Assembly (NCBI GenBank): GCA_011033025.1
Contig: WFMF01000008.1
Location: forward strand, 1,449,227 to 1,513,226
Reading direction: 5' to 3'
Length of the DNA stretch: 64,000 nt
DNA from: Beroe forskalii
Lineage: Eukaryota; Ctenophora; Nuda; Beroida; Beroidae
Positions 35,680 through 47,823 of this stretch are shown piece by piece (the stretch's first letter is position 1; each line of letters begins with the position of its first letter). The translations under genes were made by a program, and so were the position numbers. The notes beneath the pieces were generated by a model. It was not told where the DNA came from and searched no databases. It was given only the letters and a program-made list of their open reading frames with translations.

Positions 35680-38600
35680 TAGGGTGCGCCCTTTTTTCAA
35701 AGTTTTTTAGGCACTTTGACTCGATTGTAGATCTCGGTGAGCTGATCACGAGGATATCAAGTTTTTTGAAATTGGACAATGTCTTCCTTTGCCTCTGGGC
35801 GTTTTTCTGTTTCGTGACGTCACATCACGTGACCTGTCACGTGATCCGCCTGCTAGTACTTTGTGCGCGCTCAGGATTCCGCGCGCGCAATTGTAATTCT
35901 ATGCGCGTTCGCGGATCTGAGTTGTCCGTGTCAATTCTGTGTTGTCCATGGCATTGGCAAGACTTCTCTTTAATGAATAATGGAATTTTCTGAACCAATC
36001 TATGATAGACGCAGATAGCAAATAATTTAAGAATCAGCAAGTTTTGCCATTGCCATTTTCAAGCTGATAATTGCGATTACTTGGAAAATGGAAGCTTACG
36101 TTTATACATTGAGAGCTGGGAAGTACATTAGTACTATACAGGGTTAAAATTGTACATCCCAATCAGGAGTCAGGGTGCATGTGACTGCTGAGTGTCCCCA
36201 GTCAGATCACATGACAAGGCAGAGGACACTCTCCCACAACACATGCTTCCTCTTCCTGATAGAGGAGGAAGCAAGCAGTATCTCTTTGACCATGAAGAAA
36301 TCCAGTCAACAGTGACCTAGTTTGTTATATTTTAACGAGTAGGCCCTCTACCTAATTCTATTTTATCGTTCGGCAGTCTTGAAGCTTATTCCAATCCCGA
36401 GATCTGTGAAATGTGAAACACTAAAAAATCCGTTTTATTGTTTTGTTCTTTTTTTATCACGAGTATGGAAGTATTGTCATGAACTTGAAGGGATTATGTC
36501 TGGCGTTGCCAGACTCCCTGGGTCCGATAAAGTCAGACAAGGGGATCAAAACGAGCAGAATGTCGCTCGGAATCATGGGAATCGAGGTTCAGTCCCATAG
36601 TCAGGGATTAGACCTGTACTTCTGTTGTCCGAGATTGCGAATTCGTACTCTTCTGATTTAGATGATCGGGAAACGGCCAAGATAACGGTATGAAAGTTCC
36701 TCAGGATTGTGAACCGTCGCTCAAATCTGGGCACCATGAAACTTTCTGATACCAATCTACTAATCTACGATAGACGCAGATAACAGATGATTTTAGAAGC
36801 AGCAGGTCTTGAGAGCCAAGAAATACATTAGTACTATACAAGGTTAAAATTGTACATCCCAATCAGGAGTCGAGTGTCCCCAGTCAGATCACATGACAAA
36901 GCAAGGGACACTCTCCCTCAACCAATGATCGAGCAGAACAAGGTTCACGTGACTGATAGAGAAGAAGGAGGAAGGAAGCAGTTTCTCTTTGACCATGAAA
37001 AGATCACGGAACCGACATTCCATCTCGCGACACTTCATCTCACGACATTTCATCTCCGACACTTCTTCTCAAAGTACGAAATTTCATCTCGTACTGTTTA
37101 TCGATTGTATCTTAAAGTGCAACGTTTAATCTCCAGAGTGCGGGGTTTCATCTCCAAGGCTACGACACAGCATCTCTGGGGATGACACCTTTTATCAAGG
37201 TAGGAAACATGATCTCAGGGTACGACAATTCATGTCAGGGTACGACACTTCGTCTCAGACTACGACATTTCATCTCTAGATAAGGCACTTCACCTTCAGA
37301 CTGCAACTTCATTCAAAGGGAATTTATCTCAGGATAGGGCGGTTCATCTCTGGGGTACAACTTTTTAAAGGACGACACTTCACCAGGGAAGGGGAACGAC
37401 ACCCAAAAACTGCGAATTTTATCTTCTGGTACCTATTTTCTCAAACATGTTTTTATTCAGCCCAATTTATATTTGGAAAGACATTTCCCCCTTGGGGTCC
37501 CACTACCTCAGGGTACCATACTTATTCAAGGTTTTACATTTTTTTTGGGAGGAAAACCATTTAAAACGATTTTCATTTAAAGGGGACACCACTTCGGGAA
37601 AACTTTTATCTCTGGGAGAAATTTATTTTGGTAAAATTTTTTTGGGGTACCGCACTTTTATATCAGACTGCGACACTTCTTCTTGGGGGGGTTTTACATA
37701 TTTTTTGATCAATTTTCATTCAGGGTGACACTTCCCAGAGAAGTGTTGCAGTCTGAGGAAGTGTCGTACCTAGAGATGAAACGTCCCAGGCTGAGATGAA
37801 ATGCCGCAGTCTGAGATGAAGTATCGTTCCCCGAGAAGAAGTTTCGTACCCTGAGATTAAGTGTCGTTCCCAGAGATGAAATGTCGCAGTCTGAGATGGA
37901 GTGTCGTACCCCGAGATGAAATGTCACAGTCTGAGATGAAGGGTCGTACACTGAGATGAAGTGTCAAAATTCTAAGATGAAGTGTCAAAATTGGAGATGA
38001 AGTGTCGTACCCAGAGACGAAACGTCGCAGTCTGAGATGAAGGGTCTTACACTGAGATGAAGTGTCGTACGTTGAGATGAAGTGTCGTACCCTGAGATCA
38101 AGTTTTGGCCCCTGATAAAGGGTGTCATCCCCAGAGATGAAGTGTCGTAGCCTTTGAGATGAAGTGGCCGTACCTGAGATAAAGTGTTGTACCCAGATGA
38201 AATGTCGCAGTCTGAGATGAAGTGTCGTAAATTTTAGAGATGAAATGTCACAGTCTGAGATGAAGGTCGTACACTGAGATGAAGCGTCATCCCTAGAGAT
38301 GAAGTTGTCCCTTTTGAGATGAAAACGATTTGGGAATTAAACGTTGAATTTTAAGATAAACGAAAAAACAGTAAAGATTGAAATTTCTTTACTTTAAAAA
38401 AAAGCCCCGGGAAGAAAGTCGTGAGATGAAGTTTTAAATGGAATGTCGGTTCCGCGGATTTTTCATGGTCAAAGAGAAACCTTTTTCCCTTCCTCCTTTT
38501 TTATCAGTCATAAACCCTTTGTTCTCCCTCGTTTTGTTTGAGGGAAAAGAGCGCCCCGTTTAAGGGATTTTAAAGGGGGTTAAAAACTAAATTGATTAAT

Positions 38601-39809
38601 GCAATTTTTAACATTGTATAGTACCAATGTATTTTTTCCTTCGTATAAAATAAAGCTTCCATTTTCCAAGTAATCGAACCAGTTTAAAAATGGCATTTGG
38701 CAAGATTTTGCTTCAAAATCATTTTTAAGCCTGGGTCTATCGTGTTTTAGTAGATTTGGACGAAATTTTTGGGTTGCCAGATTTTGGGGACGGTTCAGAA
38801 TTTGGGGAACTTTATACTGTTTTTTTGGTCTTTTTTTCCCCAAACCATCTAAATCAGAAGAGAAAATTTGCAATCTCGAAAAGAAGTAATTAAAATTTCC
38901 CCTTTTTTTATGGATTAGACTAAATTCCATGTTTCCTGAGGGGACTTTCCGTTTTGAACGGGTTTTTCCCGGGACTTTATTTCAGACCCGGAGCCTGGCA
39001 ATGCCAGAAAACCCCTTTTCAAGTTCATAAATGATACTTCCATATTGATTAAAAAAAATAACAAAAAAACGGTTTTTTTAGTTTTCACATTTCACAGACC
39101 CGGGACGGGAATAAGTTTCCCAAGACTGCCGAACGAAAAGAATTTGGGGGGGTAGGGGGCCTTTACCGAAAAATATAAAAAACCCGGGGTCACTGTTGGG
39201 AATTTTTTTAAAAGGGGTTGTTTGTTTCCTCCCTTATCAAAACCTTTTTTCTGGGTAAAAGGGAGGGAGAGGCCCCCTGCTTTGTCTTTGGGTTTTCGAC
39301 GGGGGAACTCAGCAGTCACATGCACCCTGACTCCTGATTGGGATGTAATTTTAACCCTGTATAGTACTACAAATGTACTCTAGCTCTCAATGTATAAACG
39401 TAAGCTCCATTTTCCGGTAATCGCAATTATCAGCTTGAAAATGCAATGGCAAAATCCTTGCTGATTCTTAAATTATTTGCTATCTGCGTTCATCATAGAT
39501 TGGTTCAGAAAATTCCATACTTCAATAAAGATAAGTCTTGCCAATGCCATAGACAGCACAGAAGTGACACGGACAACTCAGATCCGCGAACGCGCATAAT
39601 TACAATTGCGCGCGGGAATCCTGAGCGCACAAAGTACTAGCAGGCGGATCACGACAGGTCACGTGATGACGTCACGAAACAGAAAAACGCCCAGAGGCAA
39701 AGGAAGACATTGCCCAATTTCAAAAAACTTGATATCCTCGTGATCAGCTCATCGAGATCTACAATCGAGTCAAAGTGCCTAAAAAACTTTGAAAAAAGGG
39801 CGCACCCTA
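35680..39809. mobile_element. Giant-palindrome foldback/Mutator-like element with 9-bp target duplication
   Basis: The termini TAGGGTGCGCCC and GGGCGCACCCTA are flanked by identical 9-bp direct repeats ACATGCGAA (35671-35679 and 39810-39818). The two halves, each of about 2 kb, are inverted copies, for example GACTCGATTGTAGATCTCG on the left and its complement near 39755. The inner parts of both arms are tandem arrays of about 18-21 bp (GAGATGAAGTGTCGTACCCT type) at 37010-37440 and 37720-38440. Long subrepeated inverted termini and 9-bp duplications fit foldback elements (Drosophila FB type) or Mutator-like elements. No transposase ORF. The right half is full of homopolymer irregularities. 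Confidence 0.88.
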
Positions 39810-39869
39810 ACATGCGAACATAATGATGTTTATGATGAAGGATCATATTATTATCTGTAATCATAATCT

Positions 39870-40680
39870 ATAGTCTACAGCCTAGCAAGTTTGACTTCAA
39901 GTTGCCTTTTTAGAGGTCCTACCACTATAAGTATATCAGTATCACTGCATGTGCACTGCGTATAAAATGATCAATATTTCAGTTTGAAGTTGAAATTGAA
40001 TAGTGTAAGTTAAAAACTATAATAATAAAATTATAATCATCTGTGATCTTGATCAAAATCAATTTCAAACCTCGAATGCATTTCGTTTTAATATCATCAA
40101 AATTATGCCATCTATAAGTATAATTATTGTGGTTTGCCGACCTAGTTTACGTCACGTAACAGTACGCCCATGTGTCACACTCACACTCACACAGCGTATG
40201 GCCTAGTTTTCTGTGCCGACAATGTGGGGCAGGTGTCGCCACCTCGAGAAATGAGAATTCTTCTGAAATTTCCAATCGCGCGGCGCCATGTGCGTAGGTG
40301 AATATACTGTTAAATCAGTATCACACTCGTACAAATTGTGGTTTTGTGGAAATTTCAGACACCGATCTCAGAGGTGGCGACACCTCAGTGGGGAATGGGA
40401 GGTGCTATTGCTAAGCTTTTGATATATCAAATGTATGTGCCGCATTGTCACTGTCAGTATCAGCACGGAAAATACGCCACGTATAACAAAACCTTGGTGG
40501 TGTAACTTTACGTCGACACTATAAGTTTAACTATAAGGGCACCATGTGATAAACATCATCTCAGTCAAACTCAAACGTGTGGTCTGGCGGTCATTTTGCA
40601 CCAAGATCTGGAGATGTATCTATTATTCAACTTTAAGTATTATTATTTAATATTTTGATTTCATAAGACAGTAACAGGTT
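39870..40680. other. No gene recognised
   Basis: Between the two foldback elements. I saw no ORF or exon I can support; a short inverted pair (GGTGTCGCCACCTC near 40233 and GAGGTGGCGACACC near 40370) brackets 40230-40385 and may mark a small element. Confidence 0.45.
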
Positions 40681-40691
40681 GAACTTTAAAC

Positions 40692-41746
40692 GGGCATAGA
40701 TCCGTTTGCCACTTTGTCCAGGCGCCAGTCTTATGCAGGTCTAACGCCGGTTTAATGCAGGTCTTGTGCCAGTCTAGTGCAGGTCTAATGCAGGTTTGGC
40801 GCCGGTTTTATGCAGGTTTAGCGCGGGTGCAGCGCTGGTTCAAAGCACTTCATGGATGCTATCCCAATACTACTAGTGCATTTTATACATATTTGGCGCC
40901 GATTGAACTATGCAGGTTTGACGTCGTTTCATGCCTGTTTGACGCTGTTTTGATGCAGGTGCAATGGTATTACAATGCCGGTTGGGCGCCGGTTTCATGC
41001 AGGTTTAGCAGGTTCTATGCCCCATGACTCTTCATAATATTAATAAATAATGGTAACCATGGTAACTGACGTACGTTACCATGGTTACCGGTGGTAACTA
41101 ATGTACGTTACCATGGTAGCCGGTGTTAACCAACGTGCCTTACCATGGTTACTGCTGGTAACTATTTGTGGGTAATCATGGTTAACGGTGGTCACTAACG
41201 TATGTTATTATCACCTAGGGGGGGGGGGGTTTCGGAATGATTACGTTACATGTTAATGTAACAAATACAACTACTGTAAACTTGATTACGAGGGGGAGGG
41301 GGGGTTAAAGTCGGCCAAAAATTGATTACGTAAATTGTGAACGATCCCTATTGGGATAGCATCCGAGGTGCATTGGACCGGCGCTGCACCCGCGCTTAAC
41401 CAGCGCTGGACCTGCACCAAATCGGCGCTAGACCGGCATTAGAGTGGCACTAGACTGGCACAAGACCTGCATTAAACCGGCGCTAGACCTGCATTGGACC
41501 AGCGCTGTACCCGCGCTAAACCGGCGCTGGACCTGCACCAAACCGGCGCTAGACCTGCATCAGACTGGCATGCAGGACCTGCATTAGACTGGCGCAGGCC
41601 CCGCGGTAAACCGGCGCTAAACCTGCATTAAACCGGCGCCAAACCTGCATTAGACCTGCACTAGACTGGCACAAGACCTGCATTAGACCGGCGTTAGACC
41701 TGCATTAGACTGGCGCCCGGACAAAGTGGCAAACGGATCTATGCCC
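40692..41746. mobile_element. Second foldback element, 8-bp target duplication
   Basis: The termini GGGCATAGATCCGTTTGCCA and its complement are flanked by CTTTAAAC on both sides (40684-40691 and 41747-41754). Each arm is a tandem array of units such as CCGGCGCTAGACCTGCATTA or the complement. The centre holds palindromic GTTACCATGGTTACC repeats (about 41045-41190) and an inserted, one-ended MITE (about 41205-41350). No transposase. The 8-bp duplication suits hAT-driven mobility. Confidence 0.87.
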
Positions 41747-41888
41747 CTTTAAACATAAGCCGCAAGGGTAGTGTGGGCAGTGTTTCGCAAAATGACTAGA
41801 TAAAATTAATTCATTAATCAATACGTGTATTAACAAAGTTCGATAAATGAGATATGAAAGTCGAAGCTGAGGCAGTCTCTGGGAGTGA

Positions 41889-42666
41889 TCAGCAGGAGAA
41901 CTTGTCCGCCCCAGCGAACTTGTCCACAGAGGCAGAAAACCTGAGGTGCTGCTTCGAGCTCTGGCGACCTTCCACTTTCCTTCGTCCCTGAAAGTGTTAA
42001 GAATAAAGATCATCATTTTAGGCATTAAGATGTTTTAATGAATAAAAGTTAAAAAGTACACGACAAACGTGCGTTCAAACTTTTGATAGGAAAAATGACG
42101 AAGAGATCCAAATTCAAAACCCAAAAGACACCACATAATTCTATCTTACTGAATGCCCACCGAATGGTTATAAGGGCAACTCACCACCACGACAGGCGGA
42201 CTGCTGGTCGAGGTCCTGCTCCTTGAGTCAGTGGAGCTGATTAGTGAGTAGTCATCTAACCAGAGGTCGGTGGGAGACAGCTGGACAGGGTGGTCATTGA
42301 CAGACGTGTAGTCACGTGACGAGGCTGGGGAGGTGGACCGGCTGGGAGGCAGAGCTGACCATCAGGTTGTAGGGCACCGTTAGCTGACTTAGATATCTGA
42401 GACATGGTGAGCATAAGAGGGTTGGGGAGAGAGAGGGTGAAAAAGGGAGGAGGTGAACTTGAAGGAGGATATTCATCCGTCTTCACGAGGCTATAAAAAA
42501 TAACGCCTGAATAAAACCCCCACCACTCACGCTCTTGTCGGGATGTGCAGTTAGGGACTGTAAACAAGTGATGGTCAATAACTGGCTGAGGAGACCTAGA
42601 CAGGTTGAGTTCCACGACATCGACACGATGTTGCTTAGAGGAAAGGTAATCCCGACTCTCAGGCAA
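41889..42666 (-). CDS. Three 3' exons of an unassigned gene (possibly the APC-like gene)
   Basis: The exons 42666-42531, 42354-42185 and 41987-41889 join in one frame with GT/AG junctions and end at TGA 41891-41889. The product is low-complexity and Ser/Pro-rich (SRSTSPASSRDYTS, DSRSRTSTSSPP), ending DKFAGADKFSC. Same strand as the APC-like exons and 2 kb downstream, so it could be their 3' end, but the phase of the last Armadillo exon (44673) does not join directly to 42666. Identity unresolved. Confidence 0.55.
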
Positions 42667-42675
42667 CTGGTAAAA

Positions 42676-43210
42676 TACTAGGTGATGTGACTGAAAAGAT
42701 AGGCGGTCACTTGGGAGATGTGGCTGAAAAGTTAGGTGGTCACTTGGGTGATGTGGCTGAAAAGATAGGTTGTTTCTTGGGTGATGTGGCTGAAAAATAG
42801 GCAGTCACTTTGGTGATGTGGCTGAAAAGATACACAAAGATAGGTTGTTACTTGGAGATGTGACTGTTAGGTTCATGAAATGTGGCTGAGATAGGTTGTT
42901 CCTTGGGTGATGTGGCTGAAAAAATAGGCAGTCACTTGGGTGATGTGGCTGAAAAGATAAGCGGTCACTTGAGTGAAGTGACTGAAAAGATAGGCGGTCA
43001 GTTTGTCAGTTTTGGTGATGTGACCGAAAATATAGGCTGTAATTTGGGTGATGAGACTGAAAAATTGGTTGTAACTTGGATGATGCGAAAGAAAAGATTG
43101 GTTGCAATTTGGGTGATGTGACTGAAAACATAATAGGTCACTTGAATGATGAGACTGAAAGATAAGCGGTCACTTGGGTGAAGTGACTGAAACTCTGAAA
43201 AGATTGGTTT
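42676..43210. repeat. 33-bp minisatellite
   Basis: About 16 degenerate units of GGTCACTTGGGTGATGTGGC followed by TGAAAAGATAGGC. It begins 10 bp outside the acceptor of the exon at 42531-42666. The unit length is a multiple of three, which creates a spurious repeat ORF (AEKIGSHLGDV type). From 43215 to 44660 I recognise no exon; a weak tRNA-like A box lies near 43790-43740 on the minus strand. Confidence 0.88.
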
Positions 43211-44672
43211 TAGCTCTGGTGACTGAGGAGAAGGTCAAGGTTTAAGGATTTAGGATGATTGTAATTTAAATATTTAAAGATAAAATATGAATTCAGTCCC
43301 AGACGAAAAGAAATGTTCGGGATTTTTGGGACAATTAAATTCTTAGGAAACAATTTATTTTCTCATTAGAAACGCAAACTTGCTTCCCTGATCCGCAGTC
43401 CGGTTCGCATTCCGAATAGTAGTTTATTAACTGGCGTACAATTTTCAGATAATTGTGCATTTATAAAACCATCCTCCTCAACGAGAACTAGACGAGGTTA
43501 AGTAGGAAGTCTGGCTAAATCATGGAACGTTAACATATTCAAAACATCACTAGCTCTCTGAAAATTTACCCATTTACCCATTAGCCACATGACGGGCCTA
43601 AGTTGAACCTATTAACGGCAAATGAGTCTCTTATCTGCTCTTAATAATGGTGGTAAGAAGACGTCCTGAACTAGCGGAATATATCGCTGAGTTTACGACC
43701 TGACAGTCTGCAGTGCATGATTAATGGTAGCCTCCCATCGTACTCTACCGATTACCTTTGAGCTACGAAGACGCAACTCCGCACGCATTTCCATGTCATC
43801 AACGCGCCATTCCCACCACTAATAGTGACGTCATTTACAAAGACGAGCATTAGCGCGCGGCAATACCGGCGGTAGAGCGTTCGCCGGAACCACCATCAAG
43901 CCACTAAAGTGGTGCACCGTTCATATTATAAGTTTTCATAAGTCTGTATTTATACCGGTTAGATGCAGTCATAGTCGCTTCGGCAAAATGGCAAACTAAG
44001 TTTACTGATTTGTTTACGAGTTGTATGTAGCGAGCAAATGATAAATTTATTTGTGTCACGCGTTCTAACGAATATGATTATAATATTTCGATAGCAAAAA
44101 ACCTGTTAAAGTTTACATTAATGCCTGAAATACAAACAAGAGATTATTTCAAAACAACGTCGTATGATGTTGTGTTTTTCTATATTCTTTAAATTTCGCA
44201 TCTTAAATGTTCGGCGCGGTCTCATCAGTGGAATTCCCAGAATTTGTCGTAGTAGTGTTTGCTTTTAGTACACTAAGTGAGCTGCCAATGCCAGAACTCG
44301 GCGCTGGGGTAATGACATGTTGACATGGTGAATGACATGCTGACATGGTAAATACGTGGTTATATAAACTTGAAAATGAGCTCATTTCAACTACAGCTAT
44401 CTAATCACTTCGTTTACCTCTTTTGTTTGCCAACGATTATATATTAACCCCGTACTTTCCTCTGGTACTAACTTCGGAGCAATTACAGAAGTATAGTATT
44501 TTTACTCACGGACAGATAATTAACTAATTAAGTAATTAGAGAAAGAATGGAGAGCTATTAACTCTAAATACAATCTCTGCTGGCAGAGAAAAATTCTAAT
44601 AAGTAATTAGACAATCATTAGAATCTTTTGCCGCGCGGCCCCGCAAAGACAGCTAAATAAGAGCTGGAGCAC

Positions 44673-46317
44673 CTGCTAATATTGCGCAGAATCCCCAGTG
44701 TGTTCTCCAGGATTGCAGTGTTCCGTTGCATGGGTTGCTTGATCAGGGCAGCTATCAGATCCAAACCCTCGTTACACAACGCCTGCAGGGGTTGGTGATA
44801 GGTCGCTTAGATTGTAAAATGTAAGTCAGTTGGCGATAGATAACTAGGTTATTGAGCACTTTAAACAACCCTATGCAATTTCCATTCTCTCAAATATCCA
44901 TATCCGTGTGGCCTGTACCCACTACACAACACCCCACATCCCAATCACCTCTCGGTTAGCAGTGTTGTGAGCACTGAGGTTCCACAGACTACTGGTCAGG
45001 ACCCTCATAGTTCCCACGTCCTCACACGTCCGTCCCACCGCCAGGAGGACGGAGCACACCTGGACCTGAGCCAGGTTGTGTTTGGTGAGAGACCCAGCTC
45101 TCCAGCTGAGGTTCCTGAACAAGCTGACTACCACCCGGATCACTTCCACGTCCTCCTTCTTATCGTACAGTACTGTCAGCAGGACTTCTAGTAGAGGGCG
45201 TGAGTTGGGAGAGCGCTGACTTGACGTGCTGGTCTCCGCAGGACAGGTTGGTGAGGACTGTGCAGCCGTACTGCGCTACCTCACTCAGCGACACCTGGGG
45301 GAGGGGCGGACTTTAGAGCGGAGTGTATAGCTAAACGTCTCTCACAAATGTTAATGTTATAGATGGCTGGTACTGCCAAACAGTATCTTGGTTTAAAATG
45401 ATCAATCGATTTATTAAGGTCGCCCATTTTTCGTTTGAAACTCTAAAACCAACCGGAAGGTATCGATAAATTAAGTCAAATAGTCCCACCTGAGTAGCAG
45501 CATGCTCGGGCAGGGAGAAGGCTATGGGCTTGTAGAGGGCGCACAGCTGGATATACTCAGAGACAGCGAATATCACGCCCAGATCGTTCATGATGGTGCG
45601 GTAGTTCTCGTCGAATGATAGCTTGGTGAGGGCTGCCAGCATGGTGAGGGGCTGGGTCTGGGGCAGGGGCGTGTCCGGGTCCGTCCTCAGCTTCACATAC
45701 ACCTCCATGAGGGTCTCCAGGCTCCTGACCAGGAGGGCCGTGTGTCGGTGCACCTTGTAGTGCTTCCTCCCGCCCTCACCCACATTACGGTACAGGTTGG
45801 AGACCGCTTTGACGCTCTGTCGCCGCTGTTCCCGCTTAGCGGGGTGGAACACGTGACCTAGCGGCATGGTGCCGCACCCGTGACACGACTCAGGGTACAT
45901 GGTGGCTACTAACGTGTCCATGCCCTCCGAGTTGATGATCCGGACAGCGTTCTCTGGGTCCGAGGACATTTCTATCAGGGAGTCGAACATGAGGTCTAAC
46001 TGCTGAGGGTCTTCTCTGAGGGAGAGAGAGGGGTGTCAGTTGGCAGTAGGTGGAGGTTATGGTGATTCATTACGGTATGAGCGTAGAACTTTCGAGGCCG
46101 ATAACGTCCTACTAATCTCGAGCCAATCTTTGAGCAATTTATAGAAGGAATCATTCAGTGACTATCTGACAAGAAACATCTGACCAAATTTACAATATAG
46201 TCACTATTCACCTGGTTGGAGACCAGTGTACGGAGGAATGTCGACTGGAGGAGGAAGATTTACTCGACACCTCGTACTTTGTGCAGTGGCCTTGCGTCAT
46301 GGTGGGCGACCTGGAAA
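44673..46317 (-). CDS. APC: APC-like Armadillo-repeat protein (partial)
   Basis: APC scaffolds the beta-catenin destruction complex and binds the cytoskeleton. Exons 46317-46212, 46015-45490, 45294-44949 and 44782-44673 encode Armadillo repeats. KLSFDENYRTIMNDLG, SLFRNLSWRAG and SSLWNLSAHNTANRE, then GILRNIS, match the order and spacing of the APC Arm domain. The third exon has 346 nt, one more than the frame needs: it reads TVLTNLSCGDQHVKSALSQ, then shifts near 45190-45200 to LLEVLLTVLYDKKEDVEVIRV. Exons for the last Arm repeats (NACGTLWNLS-type) are not found downstream. It may be a real gene with a sequence error, or a decaying one. Confidence 0.85.
45335..45486. repeat. Repeat filling an APC intron (copy A)
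   Basis: Shares ACGTCTCTCA, GTTATAGAT, ACTGCCAAACA, TGGTTTAAAATG, CCATTTTTCGTTTG-like and AAATAGTC, in order, with 59099-59242. It covers most of the 195-bp intron between two Armadillo exons. Confidence 0.75.
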
Positions 46318-47559
46318 CTGCAGACGAGAGAGAGGTTAGGAGACGAATACAAACATAAAACGAGGGCGATGATGAGGGGAGGTTTGAAGGCAAATCCTTG
46401 TCTTACGTGAGATGAGTTTAGCGAAACGCGCTCGTGTTAAGTTCTAACCTGTGACGAGTGAACAGGAATAATGTAGCATTGACGGCTTCGTATGAGACTG
46501 GGACATGAAAAGTCACCCTCAGAACGAAAACGAGAAATCCGACTAAAATGTGAAAGTGAACCCCCTTTAAGGACTATATCCTGTTACTAAGTGATTACAG
46601 TATAACAATCTTGGTAATTAGCATAGGGGCCTAGCTTACTAATTAAACATCCCCGAGGGAAGTAGGTAAGCATGCACCCTGTAACTAATTGGATGGACTT
46701 TTGTCGCTAATTGGATTTTTCACTAATTGAATGGAATACTGATCATACTTACAAACATTGCCAGACAGCCGGGCGTAAACTGCACCTCAATAGGCATTGT
46801 TTGAAGTATTCAGCACTTATTGGGAGCATGGGAGCTTCATGACAGTCTTCCATTGAAGCATGGAGATTTTTGAATCAAGCACCAATTTAAGGCACCCAAA
46901 CTGATTCGCCTAGGCTTAAGAGCTTCTAAACGACTTAGCTAGAATTTAGAGCAACGAAGGATGCGAAGATTATAGGTTCTATGGAGTCATTGAACTGTCT
47001 ACCAGGTCCAGGCTATTATTGCACTAAATACTAAATAGTCATAGACCATTCGGACTGAATCCTGATTTGATTTTGATTTTGAAAGGTCACATAGTGTTAC
47101 TTTTATGGCGATGATCTGTTCTACTTGAGTACACTCAACAATGGCCCATGACTCATGAGTCAATGGGTCTAGCCTAAGTCACCGAGAGAGAATGACAATC
47201 GCAACATAACTCAAGCATAAAGTTATTTTGCATAATGTTATGGAGTATAAAGTTATGTAGCATCATGTTATGAGCCTCTTGCTGCAAGTTGCAACACAGC
47301 CATGACAATTGACAATCTTGGGGCCAATCTTGCGAAAAATTAAGAACTTTTTAGTAAGAAGGAAAGTAAAGGAAAGTTAACAGTTTTCCAAGTCTACAGA
47401 AGTACACAGCACAATACGTGAAGCGGTTCAAATAGTATTTCGAGTCATTCCAACGCATTTCGGTATTTCAAGAGCATTCACGACTGAGTACCATACAAAA
47501 TGACCATGGACTTTCAATAACACCACAATTCCTGAAAGTTTAAGGAATAGCAAAACTGA

Positions 47560-47823
47560 GTCGATTGTTCCTATTCCGTTTTGGGAGGAAGGAGACGCAG
47601 ATCGGTGCTTCTGTCTGCGGGAAGATGAGGAATGCTGCGTGTCCCGGTAGGGTGATGTCTCACGAGGTGATGTGTACCCCTCGTGTGATGATGCCTCACA
47701 AGGAGAAGTGTCACCAGGGTGGTGTGGTATCTGAGGCTGGTAGTCTGCAGTGTCGGAGGAGGGAGGAGGAGGAGCAGGATGAGGGGATGTGCTGTGGACA
47801 GTGGACACAGAACCCGCCGAACT
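47560..47823 (-). CDS. Probable Ser/Pro-rich coding exon (upstream part of APC-like gene?)
   Basis: It opens after a good acceptor (GTGTTTCAG at 47824-47832) and reads SSAGSVSTVHSTSPHPAPP, then a Ser/Thr/Pro/His-rich stretch with SPCEASSHEGYTSPRETSPY. The frame is open to 47428, but no donor could be chosen, so the low-coordinate end is a guess. Same strand as and upstream of the Armadillo exons. No recognisable domain. Confidence 0.5.

Noticed and set aside
42882..43121. ORF with 11-residue repeats (AEKIGSHLGDV type)
   Set aside because: The 33-bp minisatellite unit is a multiple of three, so periodic ORFs are expected; it lies outside the exon and lacks a plausible start context.
44203..44385. 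60-codon Ser/Thr-rich ORF as an APC exon
   Set aside because: A possible acceptor exists (CATTACCCCAG), but no donor, no domain and no phase support.
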